A stretch of 64,000 bases of DNA from MVRV01 sp964646755 (GCA_964646755.1 CAZYIE010000002.1:1-64000), one strand, 5' to 3'. Shown: positions 26,918 through 35,829, counted from the stretch's first letter. Numbers and translations are program-made. The notes: a model not told the origin generated them from the sequence alone.

Positions 26918-27101
26918 AACCTGCTTTCTTCACAGCATCCGTCACAATTTTGGAGTCAACAGGCTTTGTTTCTTCGAAACTTGCCTGCCCGTTTTTTAAA
27001 TCAACCTGAACATTTTTAACACCATCGATTGCACCAAGCGCTTTTGTCACAGCCATGACACAATGCTGGCAACTCATTCCCGTTATTTTAATGCTTTTCA
27101 T
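26904..27101 (-). CDS. copZ: Copper chaperone CopZ (HMA domain)
   Basis: 65-residue heavy-metal-associated domain with the metal site GMSCQHC (Cys-x2-Cys) at residues 8-14 and the ferredoxin-like beta-alpha-beta fold. It delivers Cu+ to CopA, which it precedes and overlaps. Upstream (minus strand) there is an AT-rich region but no clear CueR- or CsoR-type operator was recognised. Confidence 0.93.
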   Translation of the reverse strand: MKSIKITGMSCQHCVMAVTKALGAIDGVKNVQVDLKNGQASFEETKPVDSKIVTDAVKKAGFEVG

Positions 27102-27263
27102 TGGATTGCCCCTTTCAGGATGTTTTCTGCCTTTAATCTAAAGCTTTTTTTAAAGATATCAAGGTCATTAATTATTTTTTTGACTTTTTTCCCCTACAGA
27201 GGCATGATACAAATTAATTCATAAGACATATTCCTGTATTACTATGGATATAAGAGGGGAAAA

Positions 27264-28103
27264 ATGATAATTCGCTGCTGGGGCGCCAGAGGCTCTATCC
27301 CTGTTTCGGGCAAACAATATTTGCATTATGGCGGCAATACAACCTGCCTAGAAATCCGGACTAAAAACGATGATATTCTCATTGTCGATGCCGGATCGGG
27401 CATTCGTGAACTGGGCAATCTTCTCCTTTCCGAAAAGCGTCATAAATACACAATTTTATTAACACATGCCCACTGGGATCACATTATGGGCTTTCCCTTT
27501 TTCAAACCCATCTATTCTCGTAAAACCAGCATTAATATCTGGGGTTGCCCGTTTGCTCAAGTCTCTTTAAAAGAAATGCTCGCCCGGGTTATGGCCCCCC
27601 CTAATTTCCCGGTCAATTTTGACGCGATTAATGCCCATATCTCTTACCGGGACACCTGTAGCGATTCCTACCAGCTGGGCTCAATGACAATAACACCTAT
27701 TGCTCTGAGCCATCCTAATCAGGGAAGTGGTTACAAATTTGAAGAAGACGGCAAATGTTTTGTTTTTCTCACGGATAATGAATTGGGTTTCCGGCACGAA
27801 GGAGGATTAGATTATTCGGATTATCTGAACTTCTCTCAAGGCGCTGACCTTCTTATTCATGATGCGGAATATACAGAAGAAGAATACAAAAAAACACGGG
27901 GATGGGGGCATTCTGTCTATAAAGACGCGTTGAAATTAGCTCTGGAAGCCAACGTGAAAAAATTGGGGCTTTTTCATCATAATCAGGAAAGATTCGATAA
28001 CGCAGTTGAATCAATGGTAAGTGAATGCCATAAAGAAATCGCTCGACAAGGAACAGACTTGGAGTGTTTTGCTGTTCGCCAGGGATCAGAATTAACACTA
28101 TAG
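27264..28103 (+). CDS. MBL-fold metallohydrolase
   Basis: 279 residues. The metallo-beta-lactamase metal motif is LLTHAHWDHIMG (HxHxDH), with further ligands in the Asp of LLIHDAEYT and the GWGHSVYKDA histidine. The start MIIRCWGARGSIPVSGKQYL is typical of the phosphodiesterase-like group near PhnP and RNase Z. It may be a cyclic nucleotide or phosphonate-type phosphodiesterase; the substrate is open. It begins a four-gene rightward set. Confidence 0.88.
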   Translation: MIIRCWGARGSIPVSGKQYLHYGGNTTCLEIRTKNDDILIVDAGSGIRELGNLLLSEKRHKYTILLTHAHWDHIMGFPFFKPIYSRKTSINIWGCPFAQVSLKEMLARVMAPPNFPVNFDAINAHISYRDTCSDSYQLGSMTITPIALSHPNQGSGYKFEEDGKCFVFLTDNELGFRHEGGLDYSDYLNFSQGADLLIHDAEYTEEEYKKTRGWGHSVYKDALKLALEANVKKLGLFHHNQERFDNAVESMVSECHKEIARQGTDLECFAVRQGSELTL

Positions 28104-28134
28104 AGCAAATTTAAGTTCACCGGATTGGACTACC

Positions 28135-28530
28135 ATGCTTATTATCTTTCATAAGTCTTTGATGGCTCTGGCCACACTGTGTTTAATCACCGGCGTCAGC
28201 GCTGCTGTTTTTTTCCGGCAGAGCAGTTACTGGTTGAAAATTCATAAAGCCTTTAATTCTATTGCGGGATTTTTTTTGTCTGCCGGGGCGGTCATGGCAA
28301 TTACGGCGGTCTGGCAACAAAAAGGCGAGCATCTCGACGGACCCCACCCTGTCGCCGGGAGCATAGCACTGGGATTCGCTATTGCTTCCCTGTTCCTCGG
28401 CTTCTATCAATTTCAGGCAAAGAGCAGAAAACTGTTTTTCAAAACCATCCACCGCTGGCTGGGAAGACTCGCCTTACTTTTGGTTATCGCTGCTCTGATA
28501 ACGGGATTATTTCTAGCCGGGATTTTTTAG
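28135..28530 (+). CDS. Four-helix membrane protein, cytochrome b561-like
   Basis: 131 residues with four hydrophobic segments (about 7-27, 43-62, 76-92, 108-129). Histidines near helix ends (His6, His38, HPVAG near 71, the IHRW His near 105) could ligate haem as in b561/DUF4079-like proteins. I cannot name a function. It lies between an MBL hydrolase and methionine sulfoxide reductase. Confidence 0.65.
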   Translation: MLIIFHKSLMALATLCLITGVSAAVFFRQSSYWLKIHKAFNSIAGFFLSAGAVMAITAVWQQKGEHLDGPHPVAGSIALGFAIASLFLGFYQFQAKSRKLFFKTIHRWLGRLALLLVIAALITGLFLAGIF

Positions 28531-28551
28531 CAATTGGACAAGGCAAAAACT

Positions 28552-29187
28552 GTGAAGAAAATTGTTTATCTTTGTTTAATATCTTTCCTTTGTTTATTTA
28601 TTCTTACCGGGAAATCAAATGGGGCACAAAAAGACATGAAAACAAAAGCAACTGCGCAGGAAGATATTACTGTGGGCGGAGGATGTTTCTGGTGCACGGA
28701 AGCGATATTCCTGGAAATCAATGGTGTGGAAAAAGTTGAATCCGGTTATACTGGAGGATCTACCGTCCAGCCGGCTTACGCAGATGTGTGCACAGGCAAA
28801 ACGGGACACGCCGAAGTAGTCCAAATAACTTTTAACCCCAATATTATTTCGCTTACAAAGATACTCCAGATTTTTTTCGCCACCCATGACCCGACGACTC
28901 TCAATCGCCAGGGAGCGGACATCGGCACCCAATACCGTTCGGTTATATTTTATCGCAATGCACAGCAAAAAGCCGTTATAGATAAAGTTGTCGGTGATCT
29001 TGAAAAATTAAAAGCTTACAAAGATCCGGTAGTAACTGAGGTTGTACCTTTTAAATCTTTTTATCGTGCCGAAGATTACCATCAAAACTATTTCCAGCGC
29101 AATCCTCAACAATCTTATTGCCGGATTATCATTAATCCCAAACTGGAAAAATTTCGAAAGGTATTCCACGACAATTTGAAAAAATAA
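28552..29187 (+). CDS. msrA: Exported peptide-methionine sulfoxide reductase MsrA
   Basis: 211 residues. The N-terminus MKKIVYLCLISFLCLFILTG is a signal peptide, so the enzyme acts outside the cytoplasm. The catalytic motif is GGCFWCTEA, with YTGGSTVQPAYADVC and GHAEVVQ following. It reduces Met-S-sulfoxide in oxidised proteins. A GTG at 28552 has AAGG upstream; a TTG at 28534 is the longer alternative. With Hrb it points to periodic oxygen exposure. Confidence 0.9.
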   Translation: MKKIVYLCLISFLCLFILTGKSNGAQKDMKTKATAQEDITVGGGCFWCTEAIFLEINGVEKVESGYTGGSTVQPAYADVCTGKTGHAEVVQITFNPNIISLTKILQIFFATHDPTTLNRQGADIGTQYRSVIFYRNAQQKAVIDKVVGDLEKLKAYKDPVVTEVVPFKSFYRAEDYHQNYFQRNPQQSYCRIIINPKLEKFRKVFHDNLKK

Positions 29188-29206
29188 CTTGTCTGCGATC
29201 AAAATC

Positions 29207-30901
29207 ATGTTTCTACCCACAACTCGTGAGGAATTAAAAAAATTAAAATGGGATAAGCTCGATATTATCCTCGTCACCGGAGACACCTACATTGACAGCC
29301 CTTTCATCGGTGTTTCGGTTATCGGTCAGGTTCTGCTGGCGGCCGGCTTCCGTGTGGGTATAATCGCGCAGCCGGATTGGCATAATGCTGACGATATATC
29401 CCGCTTAGGCGAACCGGAATTATTCTGGGGAATAAACGGCGGCTGTATGGACTCCATGGTCGCCAATTACACCGCCACGAGAAAGAAGCGGCACAGCGAT
29501 GATTTAACCCCCGGAGGAAAAAATAACCGGCGGCCGGATCGGGCGTGTGTGGTCTATGCTAATCTGATCCGTCAGTATTTTAAAAATACCCGGCCACTGG
29601 TTTTAGGCGGCGTGGAGGCGAGCCTGAGGCGCATTGCCCACTATGATTACTGGTCGGATTCCATTCGCCGCTCCCTTCTCCTGGACACCCGTGCTGACGT
29701 GCTTGTTTACGGGATGGCGGAAAAAGCAATTATCGAACTGGCCCAATCGCTGCAAAAGGGTAGGAATATAAAGGATATTCGCGGCATCTGTTATATCGAT
29801 TCTCAAAAGCCTGCTGATTATCTGGAATTGCCTTCCTTTGAAGAAGTAGTGGCAAACAAAAAAACTTTTACTGCAATGTTTAATCTGTTTTACCGCAACA
29901 ACGATCCGCTGACAGCACGCGGTATGGTTCAACAACATGGTCCCAGATTTTTAATCCATAATCCACCCCAGCCGTCTCTCACCACCGGTGAACTCGACAA
30001 AATATACGCCCTAGAATATGAGCGCGATGTTCATCCGTTTTATCAGGCTGGCGGAAAAGTCAAAGCAATGGATACAATTAAATTTTCTCTGACGTCGCAT
30101 CGCGGCTGTTTTGGCGAATGCAATTTCTGCTCGATCAGTGTTCACGAAGGCCGGACAATAATTTCACGTTCCGAAAAATCAATTATCGCCGAAGCGCAGA
30201 AACTTACCGCTTTGCCTGATTTTAAAGGATATATTCTCGATGTGGGCGGGGCAACGGCAAACATGTATGGCATTGATTGTACCCGTAAGCAAAAACAGGG
30301 AGCCTGCAGCAACAAAAGATGTCTTTATCCCCGTGTCTGCAACAGCTTAAATGCCGATCACACAAGACAGATCAATTTGCTGCGTCAGCTGAGGAAAATA
30401 GAAGGAGTGAAAAAAGTGTTTGTGGCTTCCGGTATTCGCTATGATTTGCTGCTCGCCGACAAAAAACATTGTACAAGCTATATGCAGGAGCTGGTAGCGC
30501 ACCACATCTCCGGCCAACTCAAGCTCGCACCGGAACACACGGGAGATAATGTCCTGAAAATTATGGGCAAACCAGGAGTTGAGGACTTACTATCTTTTAA
30601 ATCAATTTTTGAGAAGATCAATGCAGCCGCAGTAAGCAAGCAATTTCTGACTTACTACTTCATTGCCGCGCATCCCGGCTGTGCAGAAGAAGATATGCGC
30701 GGCCTCAAGGCGTTTACCTCACGGGAGTTGAAGATCAATCCGCAGCAGGTGCAGATTTTCACCCCTACGCCATCCACTTATTCGAGCTTAATGTATTGGA
30801 CGGAAATTGATCCCGCCACCGGCAGAAAAATCTTCATCGAAAAAGAGGCCAATAAAAAACAGAAACAAAAAGATATTATTGTTGGCAAAACGATCAAGTA
30901 G
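29207..30901 (+). CDS. YgiQ-family radical SAM protein
   Basis: 564 residues. The start MFLPTTREELKKLKWDKLD is diagnostic for the YgiQ (UPF0313) family; an in-frame TTG at 29189 is less likely. The radical SAM cluster motif is HRGCFGECNFCSI (Cys-x3-Cys-x2-Cys) at about 310, and a second Cys-rich stretch (CSNKRCLYPRVCNSL) follows at about 380, possibly an auxiliary cluster. The reaction is unknown. It starts 19 bases after msrA. Confidence 0.9.
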   Translation: MFLPTTREELKKLKWDKLDIILVTGDTYIDSPFIGVSVIGQVLLAAGFRVGIIAQPDWHNADDISRLGEPELFWGINGGCMDSMVANYTATRKKRHSDDLTPGGKNNRRPDRACVVYANLIRQYFKNTRPLVLGGVEASLRRIAHYDYWSDSIRRSLLLDTRADVLVYGMAEKAIIELAQSLQKGRNIKDIRGICYIDSQKPADYLELPSFEEVVANKKTFTAMFNLFYRNNDPLTARGMVQQHGPRFLIHNPPQPSLTTGELDKIYALEYERDVHPFYQAGGKVKAMDTIKFSLTSHRGCFGECNFCSISVHEGRTIISRSEKSIIAEAQKLTALPDFKGYILDVGGATANMYGIDCTRKQKQGACSNKRCLYPRVCNSLNADHTRQINLLRQLRKIEGVKKVFVASGIRYDLLLADKKHCTSYMQELVAHHISGQLKLAPEHTGDNVLKIMGKPGVEDLLSFKSIFEKINAAAVSKQFLTYYFIAAHPGCAEEDMRGLKAFTSRELKINPQQVQIFTPTPSTYSSLMYWTEIDPATGRKIFIEKEANKKQKQKDIIVGKTIK

Positions 30902-30927
30902 CGGAAAATTCGGATTCAACATTATGC

Positions 30928-30956
30928 TTGACATGTAACCAATTAATGGTTATTTT
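30928..30956 (+). promoter_or_regulatory. Promoter with inverted-repeat operator for toxin-antitoxin pair 1
   Basis: TTGACA (30928-30933), 17-base spacer, TATTTT (30951-30956). Within the spacer and -10 lies a perfect inverted repeat TAACCA-ATTAA-TGGTTA (30936-30952), placed for autorepression. The toxin ATG starts only 6 bases after the -10, so the transcript should be leaderless or nearly so. Confidence 0.7.
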
Positions 30957-30962
30957 GCAATC

Positions 30963-31226
30963 ATGTATGAAGTATTTTTCACAAAGCGGGTTTTAAAGCA
31001 AGTCAAGGAATTGCCAAACTTCATTCAGAAAAAACTGGCTATTTTAGTTGACGATCTTCGTGAAAAAGGACCACTAAGAGCTGAATGGCCGAATTTCAGT
31101 AAACTGGAAAATACTAAATATCATTGCCATCTTGCACACAAATGGGTTGTGTGCTGGCGATGTGAAAACAAATCAATTACCATTGAGGTGTATTATGCAG
31201 GCAGTCGTGAAAACGCCCCATATTAA
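30963..31226 (+). CDS. RelE/HigB-type toxin
   Basis: 87 residues. MYEVFFTKRVLKQVKELPNF and the C-terminal KSITIEVYYAGSRENAPY fit the RelE/ParE superfamily, which act as ribosome-dependent mRNA nucleases or gyrase poisons; the basic residues and the late Tyr-Tyr favour RelE. The toxin comes first and overlaps the antitoxin by 32 bases, as in higBA. AT-rich relative to the neighbours, consistent with transfer. Confidence 0.82.
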   Translation: MYEVFFTKRVLKQVKELPNFIQKKLAILVDDLREKGPLRAEWPNFSKLENTKYHCHLAHKWVVCWRCENKSITIEVYYAGSRENAPY

Positions 31227-31575
31227 AATTAATATTCAAGGTGACATCATCCCGACAAAACTTCTTTTCTTTTTAAAAGAGGAATACGGCAATAAAGTAA
31301 AATTTGTTGAAGAAGAAAGTGGCAGGCTGGTCAACGCTGTAAATACGCAGTGGTATAAAGATATCAAAGCGGCAACCACACCGGGTGATTATTTGAAAAT
31401 ATATCGGGAGCGAAACGGATTAACACAAACGAAGCTCGGAGAAATGGCCGGTGGCGTTCCGCGTCAGCATATCTCCAATATGGAAAACGGACGAAGGGCA
31501 ATTAGCCTGAAGGCAGCGCGTAAATTTGCCGAGATTTTTGATGCTTCTTTCGAAATATTTCTTGGCCGAAAATAA
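31195..31575 (+). CDS. XRE-type antitoxin of pair 1
   Basis: 126 residues. The N-terminal half is unfamiliar (a probable toxin-binding region); the C-terminal half holds a helix-turn-helix (YLKIYRERNGLTQTKLGEMA, then PRQHISNMENGRRAISLKAA). It should neutralise the toxin and repress the operon through the palindrome upstream. Start ATG at 31195 lies inside the toxin frame; a longer reading from 31132 would run through most of the toxin C-terminus and is less likely. Confidence 0.82.
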   Translation: MQAVVKTPHIKINIQGDIIPTKLLFFLKEEYGNKVKFVEEESGRLVNAVNTQWYKDIKAATTPGDYLKIYRERNGLTQTKLGEMAGGVPRQHISNMENGRRAISLKAARKFAEIFDASFEIFLGRK

Positions 31576-31599
31576 AGTGCCCCCAAAAGTATTGCCCAG

Positions 31600-32286
31600 T
31601 TATTGCAACTGAAATTCCAAGGATTGAGAAGCGCTCACCTTTTCGCCTTATTCTTTTCACCATGGATAAGGCGGAGGAATAGCATATCGGGAAAATCCTA
31701 CTTTCCGGGCTATTTTCGCAGTTACGGACATATTCAGAAAGCCTCTTTGCTATAGATTCCGTCATAAAGGCAACTTCTATATCCTTTCCTGATTTTGGTT
31801 GCCGAATCATCAGCTTCCTGTCCGTAATATCATTTCCCCTGAGATTCAAGACCTCACCTATTCTCATGCCGCACCTTGCCTGGAGTTCAAGTATCAGTCT
31901 GTCTCTGATCTTTTTGCTTCGATAAATGATTTCATCAACGCTTTCTCTGCTGAGAATATCCTTCTGTTTGATCCTTGGACTTTTGAAAGCTTTGACCATG
32001 ATCGAATCTTGGCAAGGATTCATCATCGAATGTCTTTTTCATTGATCAGGAAATTGAAGAATGCTTTCAACTGGGCATATCGTAATCTCCCGGTTGACTT
32101 GGCCGCATGTTCCGTTAAGGCTTCCAGAAACTGGTAGATTTGATCAGAGGTAATCCCCTCTATATGAATATCAGTAAAATGATTTTCGAGATGTTCAAGA
32201 AGGTAACGGTAGCTGTTCTTGGTTCTCTTCCTATGGATATTTTTCTGTGAGATTTGAAAAATGCGAATGGCGTCTTTTACTATCAT
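31600..32286 (-). pseudogene. Tyrosine integrase/recombinase, frameshifted and truncated
   Basis: The N-terminal SAM-like arm (MIVKDAIRIFQISQKNIHRK, then TSDQIYQFLEALTEH) stops at 32023. The frame continues in another phase with the catalytic core start (LILELQARCGMRIGEVLNLR, first catalytic Arg), then loses similarity after ALSMVKRIRRKGERFS near 31630. The HxxR, His/Trp and nucleophilic Tyr region is absent, so it cannot be active. A strong AAGGAGG precedes its start. It lies between two toxin-antitoxin modules next to a phage remnant. Confidence 0.78.
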
Positions 32287-32374
32287 TGTCTGCCTCCTTT
32301 TTATAGACCTTTGGGGAAACAGAGATTATACAGTATTATCGAAGGTAGGTATTCGGTTTTTTGTCGTTGTTACG

Positions 32375-32403
32375 CCACTATAAGAGGATCACTATTGATA
32401 GTG
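32375..32403. repeat. CACTAT/ATAGTG palindromes upstream of TA pair 2
   Basis: CCACTAT at 32375-32381 is followed by a perfect palindrome CACTAT-TG-ATAGTG at 32390-32403. It lies between the integrase start and the second toxin promoter and could be an operator or a recombination site of the former element. Confidence 0.4.
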
Positions 32404-32442
32404 GTTGCTCCCCGGGCAACCTGGATAAAAACAACTTTTCTC

Positions 32443-32474
32443 TTGACAGTAGGTTATAAATAGTTATAACTACT
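32443..32474 (+). promoter_or_regulatory. Promoter with inverted-repeat operator for toxin-antitoxin pair 2
   Basis: TTGACA (32443-32448) with TATAAC (32465-32470) as -10. An almost perfect inverted repeat, AGTAGG-TTATAA / ATAG / TTATAA-CTACT (32448-32474), covers the spacer and the -10. The ATG at 32481 is 10 bases after the -10, again leaving almost no leader. Confidence 0.68.
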
Positions 32475-32480
32475 CTTGCA

Positions 32481-32735
32481 ATGGACGTCATCTGGCAGCC
32501 AAGGGCACTTAAGCAACTTAAGAAGGTTGGGGAACGAGGCATTCAGGGGCGGATTCTGACGGCTTCGCGAGGTTTATCCAAATTCCCGGCATGTCCCAAT
32601 GTCAAGCGGTTAGTCAATCACGAGCGAACATATCGACTGCGTGTGGGAAACTGGCGGATACTCTTCGATGTGTTTGAAGAAATCAGTATCATAAGTATAG
32701 AAGAGGTCAAAAAGCGAGATGAAAACACATATTGA
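32481..32735 (+). CDS. RelE-type toxin of pair 2
   Basis: 84 residues: MDVIWQPRALKQLKKVGERG at the start and the RelE-type ending RTYRLRVGNWRILFDVFEE with ISIISIEEVKKRDENTY. RelE toxins cut mRNA on the ribosome. It overlaps the antitoxin by 17 bases. It is not closely similar to the toxin of pair 1, so the two modules arrived separately or diverged long ago. Confidence 0.85.
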   Translation: MDVIWQPRALKQLKKVGERGIQGRILTASRGLSKFPACPNVKRLVNHERTYRLRVGNWRILFDVFEEISIISIEEVKKRDENTY

Positions 32736-33066
32736 TTACCAAACAATAGATTATCAAGGCAATCCAGCTTTTGTGCTGGTACCTTGGAACGAATTCAAGC
32801 GTATCCGTCCCTTGCTGGATGTCGATAAGATCCGCTCCCTTGGTATACCTCAAGCGGTTGTCGAAGCACATCTTTTACGGGCAATACCTATAATCCGGGC
32901 ATGGCGTGATCACATCGGAATTACGCAAAGAGAGCTTGCTACCCGTATTGGTGTGAGTCAAGCTGCCGTCGCAAAATTAGAAAAGCCCACCGCTAAACCG
33001 CGTCGCGCCACCCTTGAAAAGATTGCTGAAGCGCTTGGGATATCAATTGAAAATCTTGATGTTTAA
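32719..33066 (+). CDS. XRE-type antitoxin of pair 2
   Basis: 115 residues. N-terminal part (YQTIDYQGNPAFVLVPWNEF) resembles the Phd-like or prlF-like entry of some HTH antitoxins; the C-terminal XRE domain reads GITQRELATRIGVSQAAVAK and PRRATLEKIAEALGI. It should block the RelE toxin and bind the palindrome at 32448-32474. Confidence 0.85.
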   Translation: MKTHIDYQTIDYQGNPAFVLVPWNEFKRIRPLLDVDKIRSLGIPQAVVEAHLLRAIPIIRAWRDHIGITQRELATRIGVSQAAVAKLEKPTAKPRRATLEKIAEALGISIENLDV

Positions 33067-33069
33067 CAG

Positions 33070-33086
33070 TGCTTCCTGTTACACAC
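33070..33086 (+). repeat. Attachment-site-like direct repeat, left copy
   Basis: TGCTTCCTGTTACACAC here matches 41016-41032 in 16 of 17 bases and in the same orientation. The two copies enclose the methylase and tail module. One such match is expected by chance in a window this size, so only its position makes it of interest. Confidence 0.3.
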
Positions 33087-33245
33087 TCTGGCAGAATCGA
33101 GAAAAGCTGCTGTTTTGATGTGGTAAGCAGCATCTGACGTGGCCCAAGATTCCCTTGATGTGGCGGCGTGAGATAGCGCACCCCTCATAATTGCGATAAA
33201 TCACTTCCCAAATCTATTTGATTCTATCAAATTTCATTTGATTAG

Positions 33246-33992
33246 CTAGTCGAAATTTCTAATTAATAGCTCTTGAACCTGCTTTTTCTTATTAGCTCCG
33301 CCAGCTGAATAGGTTGTTTTTACTGTTTCGATTTTGAAGCCTTTGTATAACTCCCGGATTTCAGCGGCATCGTTGATCGACATGATGAATTTACCACTGA
33401 TTTTGCTTAAAATATCCCGCAATTTTGTAAAATCCGCCCTGCTGAATATCCCTTTACCGTAGTATTCCTCATAATTATAATAAGGTGGATCGACGTAAAA
33501 GAAGGTGTCCAGGCGGTCAAATCGCGGAATTATCGTCTCATACGGCTTGTTTTCGATATATACTCTGGCCAGGCGTAAATACACGTCTGATAGTTCCTCT
33601 TCAATTCGGAGTAGGTTAAACCGTGGCTTCGATGATACGGCNNNNNNNNNNGCGTAGCCAGATTTCAGTAGAAAGTAGAATCTGACTGCCTTCTGTATGT
33701 CCGTTAAAGTATCCGGGTTTTCCTGTTTAAAGCGATCAAATTCATCCCTGGCCACTAGAATCCATTTCAGATACCGGATAAACTCCTCTAAATGAAGCTT
33801 AATGACCCTGTAGAGAGTGACCAGGTCAGTGTTAATATCATTAATTATCTCTACCTCTGATTCTTATTTTTTAAACAGCATCCATGCTGCGCCTGCGAAA
33901 ACCTCACAATAACAATGATGTGCCGGAATTTTAGGTATGATCTTCTTTGCTAATAACGACTTGCCGCCCATATAGGCGATAAAACTGTTCAT
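33246..33992 (-). pseudogene. Dam-type (D12 class) adenine methylase with in-frame stop and scaffold gap
   Basis: Reading from ATG 33992 (GGGAG upstream) the protein starts MNSFIAYMGGKSLLAKKIIP (SAM motif GGKS), then FAGAAWMLFKK, then a TAA at 33864-33866 where the family has Glu (KKEESEVEVIN). The same frame resumes with ESEVEIINDIN and reaches the catalytic DPPYYNYEEYYG near 33470. A 10-N gap at 33642-33651 hides roughly a dozen residues. It would methylate adenine, protecting phage DNA. As written it is broken by one nonsense change; read-through or a sequencing error cannot be excluded. It is the last gene of the tail module. Confidence 0.8.
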
Positions 33993-34143
33993 AAAATGCT
34001 CCCTCAGATTGATTTTTGAGGATAGCCCTGCTATAAGCTGCACCGTTTGGTCTGGGTGGATGGTAGCGGGTTATCCTGTTGGGCATGCAAGTGCCTGGTC
34101 TGGGGAGGTGGTACTCCCTGGAATACTGTCCGCCTTTCCTATT

Positions 34144-34839
34144 CTACACAACTACGTATGCCGTGAATCCAACAAAGGACATCTGAGACTCTGCGGGCAA
34201 TGCCGCATTGATGGTGGCCTCTGTAATCATCCAGACACCAGACGAAGCAAACGGGATGCTGATATTGGCCACACCGTTCTGAAATGAGACCAACACAACA
34301 AATTCTCTGCCATCACGCGCCTGCACGGGCATTCGGAACGATGTGGTTAACGGAATAATGGCTCCGGCTTGATCGCGCAATTCCACCGTCGCCGTCAATG
34401 TTACGCCCTCTTTACATGTCACTTCATGCGCAGCCAGGTTGATAATTGTATTGACTACATCGCTGGCCGTGAGACCTGAGATAACAAGTACAGGATGGGA
34501 CACCTGTTGCACTTCCGGAGGAGGTTGAAACTCTCCGCTTGCATATGTCCAGTCTATCCCTGGTTTATTTGACAATTCCGTGATGTCGATCATGGTAGTT
34601 ATTCCGTCTGATAACGGGGCATGATCGTCAGACCAAGTAAATATATTAACGACTTTCCCTTCAATCACTGCCGCATACGTCCTTATTAATACGGAATCTC
34701 CTTCAGCAGGAAGGGGTGATTTACAAGAAATGTCGATCAAAAGCATTCCCGGATCAATCACAGGTGCGACATCCGATACCCAATTCCTAAAAACCCGGTT
34801 GATAACTTTGTTATTAACTTCAGCATATATCTTTTCCAT
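34144..34839 (-). CDS. Phage tail-fibre-associated protein
   Basis: 231 residues starting MEKIYAEVNNKVINRVFRNW behind AAGGAG. The first half (ADGVLI-like strand runs, DGITTMIDITELSNKPGIDW) resembles short fibre or tail proteins; the second half has Ig-like strands (VTLTATVELRDQAGAIIPLT). No enzyme motif. It follows the Gly-rich fibre gene by 10 bases and is the most distal structural gene, where host-recognition proteins usually sit. Confidence 0.68.
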   Translation of the reverse strand: MEKIYAEVNNKVINRVFRNWVSDVAPVIDPGMLLIDISCKSPLPAEGDSVLIRTYAAVIEGKVVNIFTWSDDHAPLSDGITTMIDITELSNKPGIDWTYASGEFQPPPEVQQVSHPVLVISGLTASDVVNTIINLAAHEVTCKEGVTLTATVELRDQAGAIIPLTTSFRMPVQARDGREFVVLVSFQNGVANISIPFASSGVWMITEATINAALPAESQMSFVGFTAYVVV

Positions 34840-34849
34840 ATCAAGCTCC

Positions 34850-35506
34850 TTATCCCCAGTACTCAAATACGACCTTGCCTGAGCCCCCATTAAAACCGCT
34901 GGCCCCGCCATTACAGGCACCAGCCCCCGTATTATCGCCGCAGTTCGCATTAGACGGGCTAGCCCCCCAATAACCGCTGCCACCTCCACCGGCTAAGCTA
35001 TTAACGAGGCCCCCGCCCCAACCAGACCGACCACCATTAGAGGGGGTGGTAGAATGCCCTTTTCCACCGCCAGCACCGGCCACGCGGTTCCCTACTTCTA
35101 AAGCATCCTGCCCAGGAACACCAACCACCGTGGCTCCTGATCCGGGACTACTGCCACCGTCGCCGCCATTTCCTCCGGAGTTGCCTGCCTTTCCACCCTC
35201 TAGAGTGAAGGTTCCGAACGTACCGCTGACAGTGGTATTCCCACCGGCAGATCCAGCTGTTCCACCAGCACCGATGGTGATCGTGATCGTTTCACCCGGC
35301 GTGACACTTACAGGAGTTCGGTGGCACGCGGCTCCAGCCCCAGCTCCTCCTCCCTGAGAATGCCCTTGCGTACTGCCACCACCGGCAACTCCTGAAAGCA
35401 AAAGCGCATAAATTCCAGCAGGCACAACAAATGACCCGGAGACCAAAAATTCAACCCGTTTTAGTGTTGTTCCCCCGGCTTCGGGATACACATTCAACCC
35501 TCTCAT
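34850..35506 (-). CDS. Glycine-rich phage tail fibre protein
   Basis: 218 residues. After a beta-rich start (VEFLVSGSFVVPAGIYALLL) it is dominated by Gly, Ser and Ala runs (GAGGTAGSAGGNTTVSGTFG, GNSGGNGGDGGSSPGSG). This polyglycine-II sandwich type is known from receptor-binding tips of phage tail fibres. It overlaps the upstream gene by 4 bases. Probable role: host recognition. Confidence 0.8.
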   Translation of the reverse strand: MRGLNVYPEAGGTTLKRVEFLVSGSFVVPAGIYALLLSGVAGGGSTQGHSQGGGAGAGAACHRTPVSVTPGETITITIGAGGTAGSAGGNTTVSGTFGTFTLEGGKAGNSGGNGGDGGSSPGSGATVVGVPGQDALEVGNRVAGAGGGKGHSTTPSNGGRSGWGGGLVNSLAGGGGSGYWGASPSNANCGDNTGAGACNGGASGFNGGSGKVVFEYWG

Positions 35507-35826
35507 GTCGTCACCTCCATTCCCTCTGCCGTAAACGATATGTGCCCGGCTGCGCTATAAACCTTGATCGTTGCCCCTGCTGGTAAATCGAAAGAGTCGC
35601 TCGCCCCGCCGTTTGCAGGTATGCTCAGGTCGTAAATCACATAGTGCTTCGGATCGATGCTCTCTCCCGAAGGCACATGAGCGACCCGGACAGTTTCTGC
35701 AGCCGTGGTCTGATTGCAGATTTTTACGGTGCCTTGACCTTCTTTTCCTGCGCCGATCACACACAGATCAGTCAACGTTGTCGCTGATGGTTTTACCTGC
35801 CCGAATATTTTAGTAATTGTTTCCAT
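35503..35826 (-). CDS. Small phage structural protein, probably baseplate or fibre associated
   Basis: 107 residues, beta-rich (VKICNQTTAAETVRVAHVPS, VIYDLSIPANGGASDSF, GATIKVYSAAGHISFTAEGM). Similar short proteins occur next to tail fibres in several myophages, but I cannot name a function. It overlaps the fibre gene by 4 bases and follows the 62-residue ORF by 3. Confidence 0.65.
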   Translation of the reverse strand: METITKIFGQVKPSATTLTDLCVIGAGKEGQGTVKICNQTTAAETVRVAHVPSGESIDPKHYVIYDLSIPANGGASDSFDLPAGATIKVYSAAGHISFTAEGMEVTT

Positions 35827-35829
35827 CTG

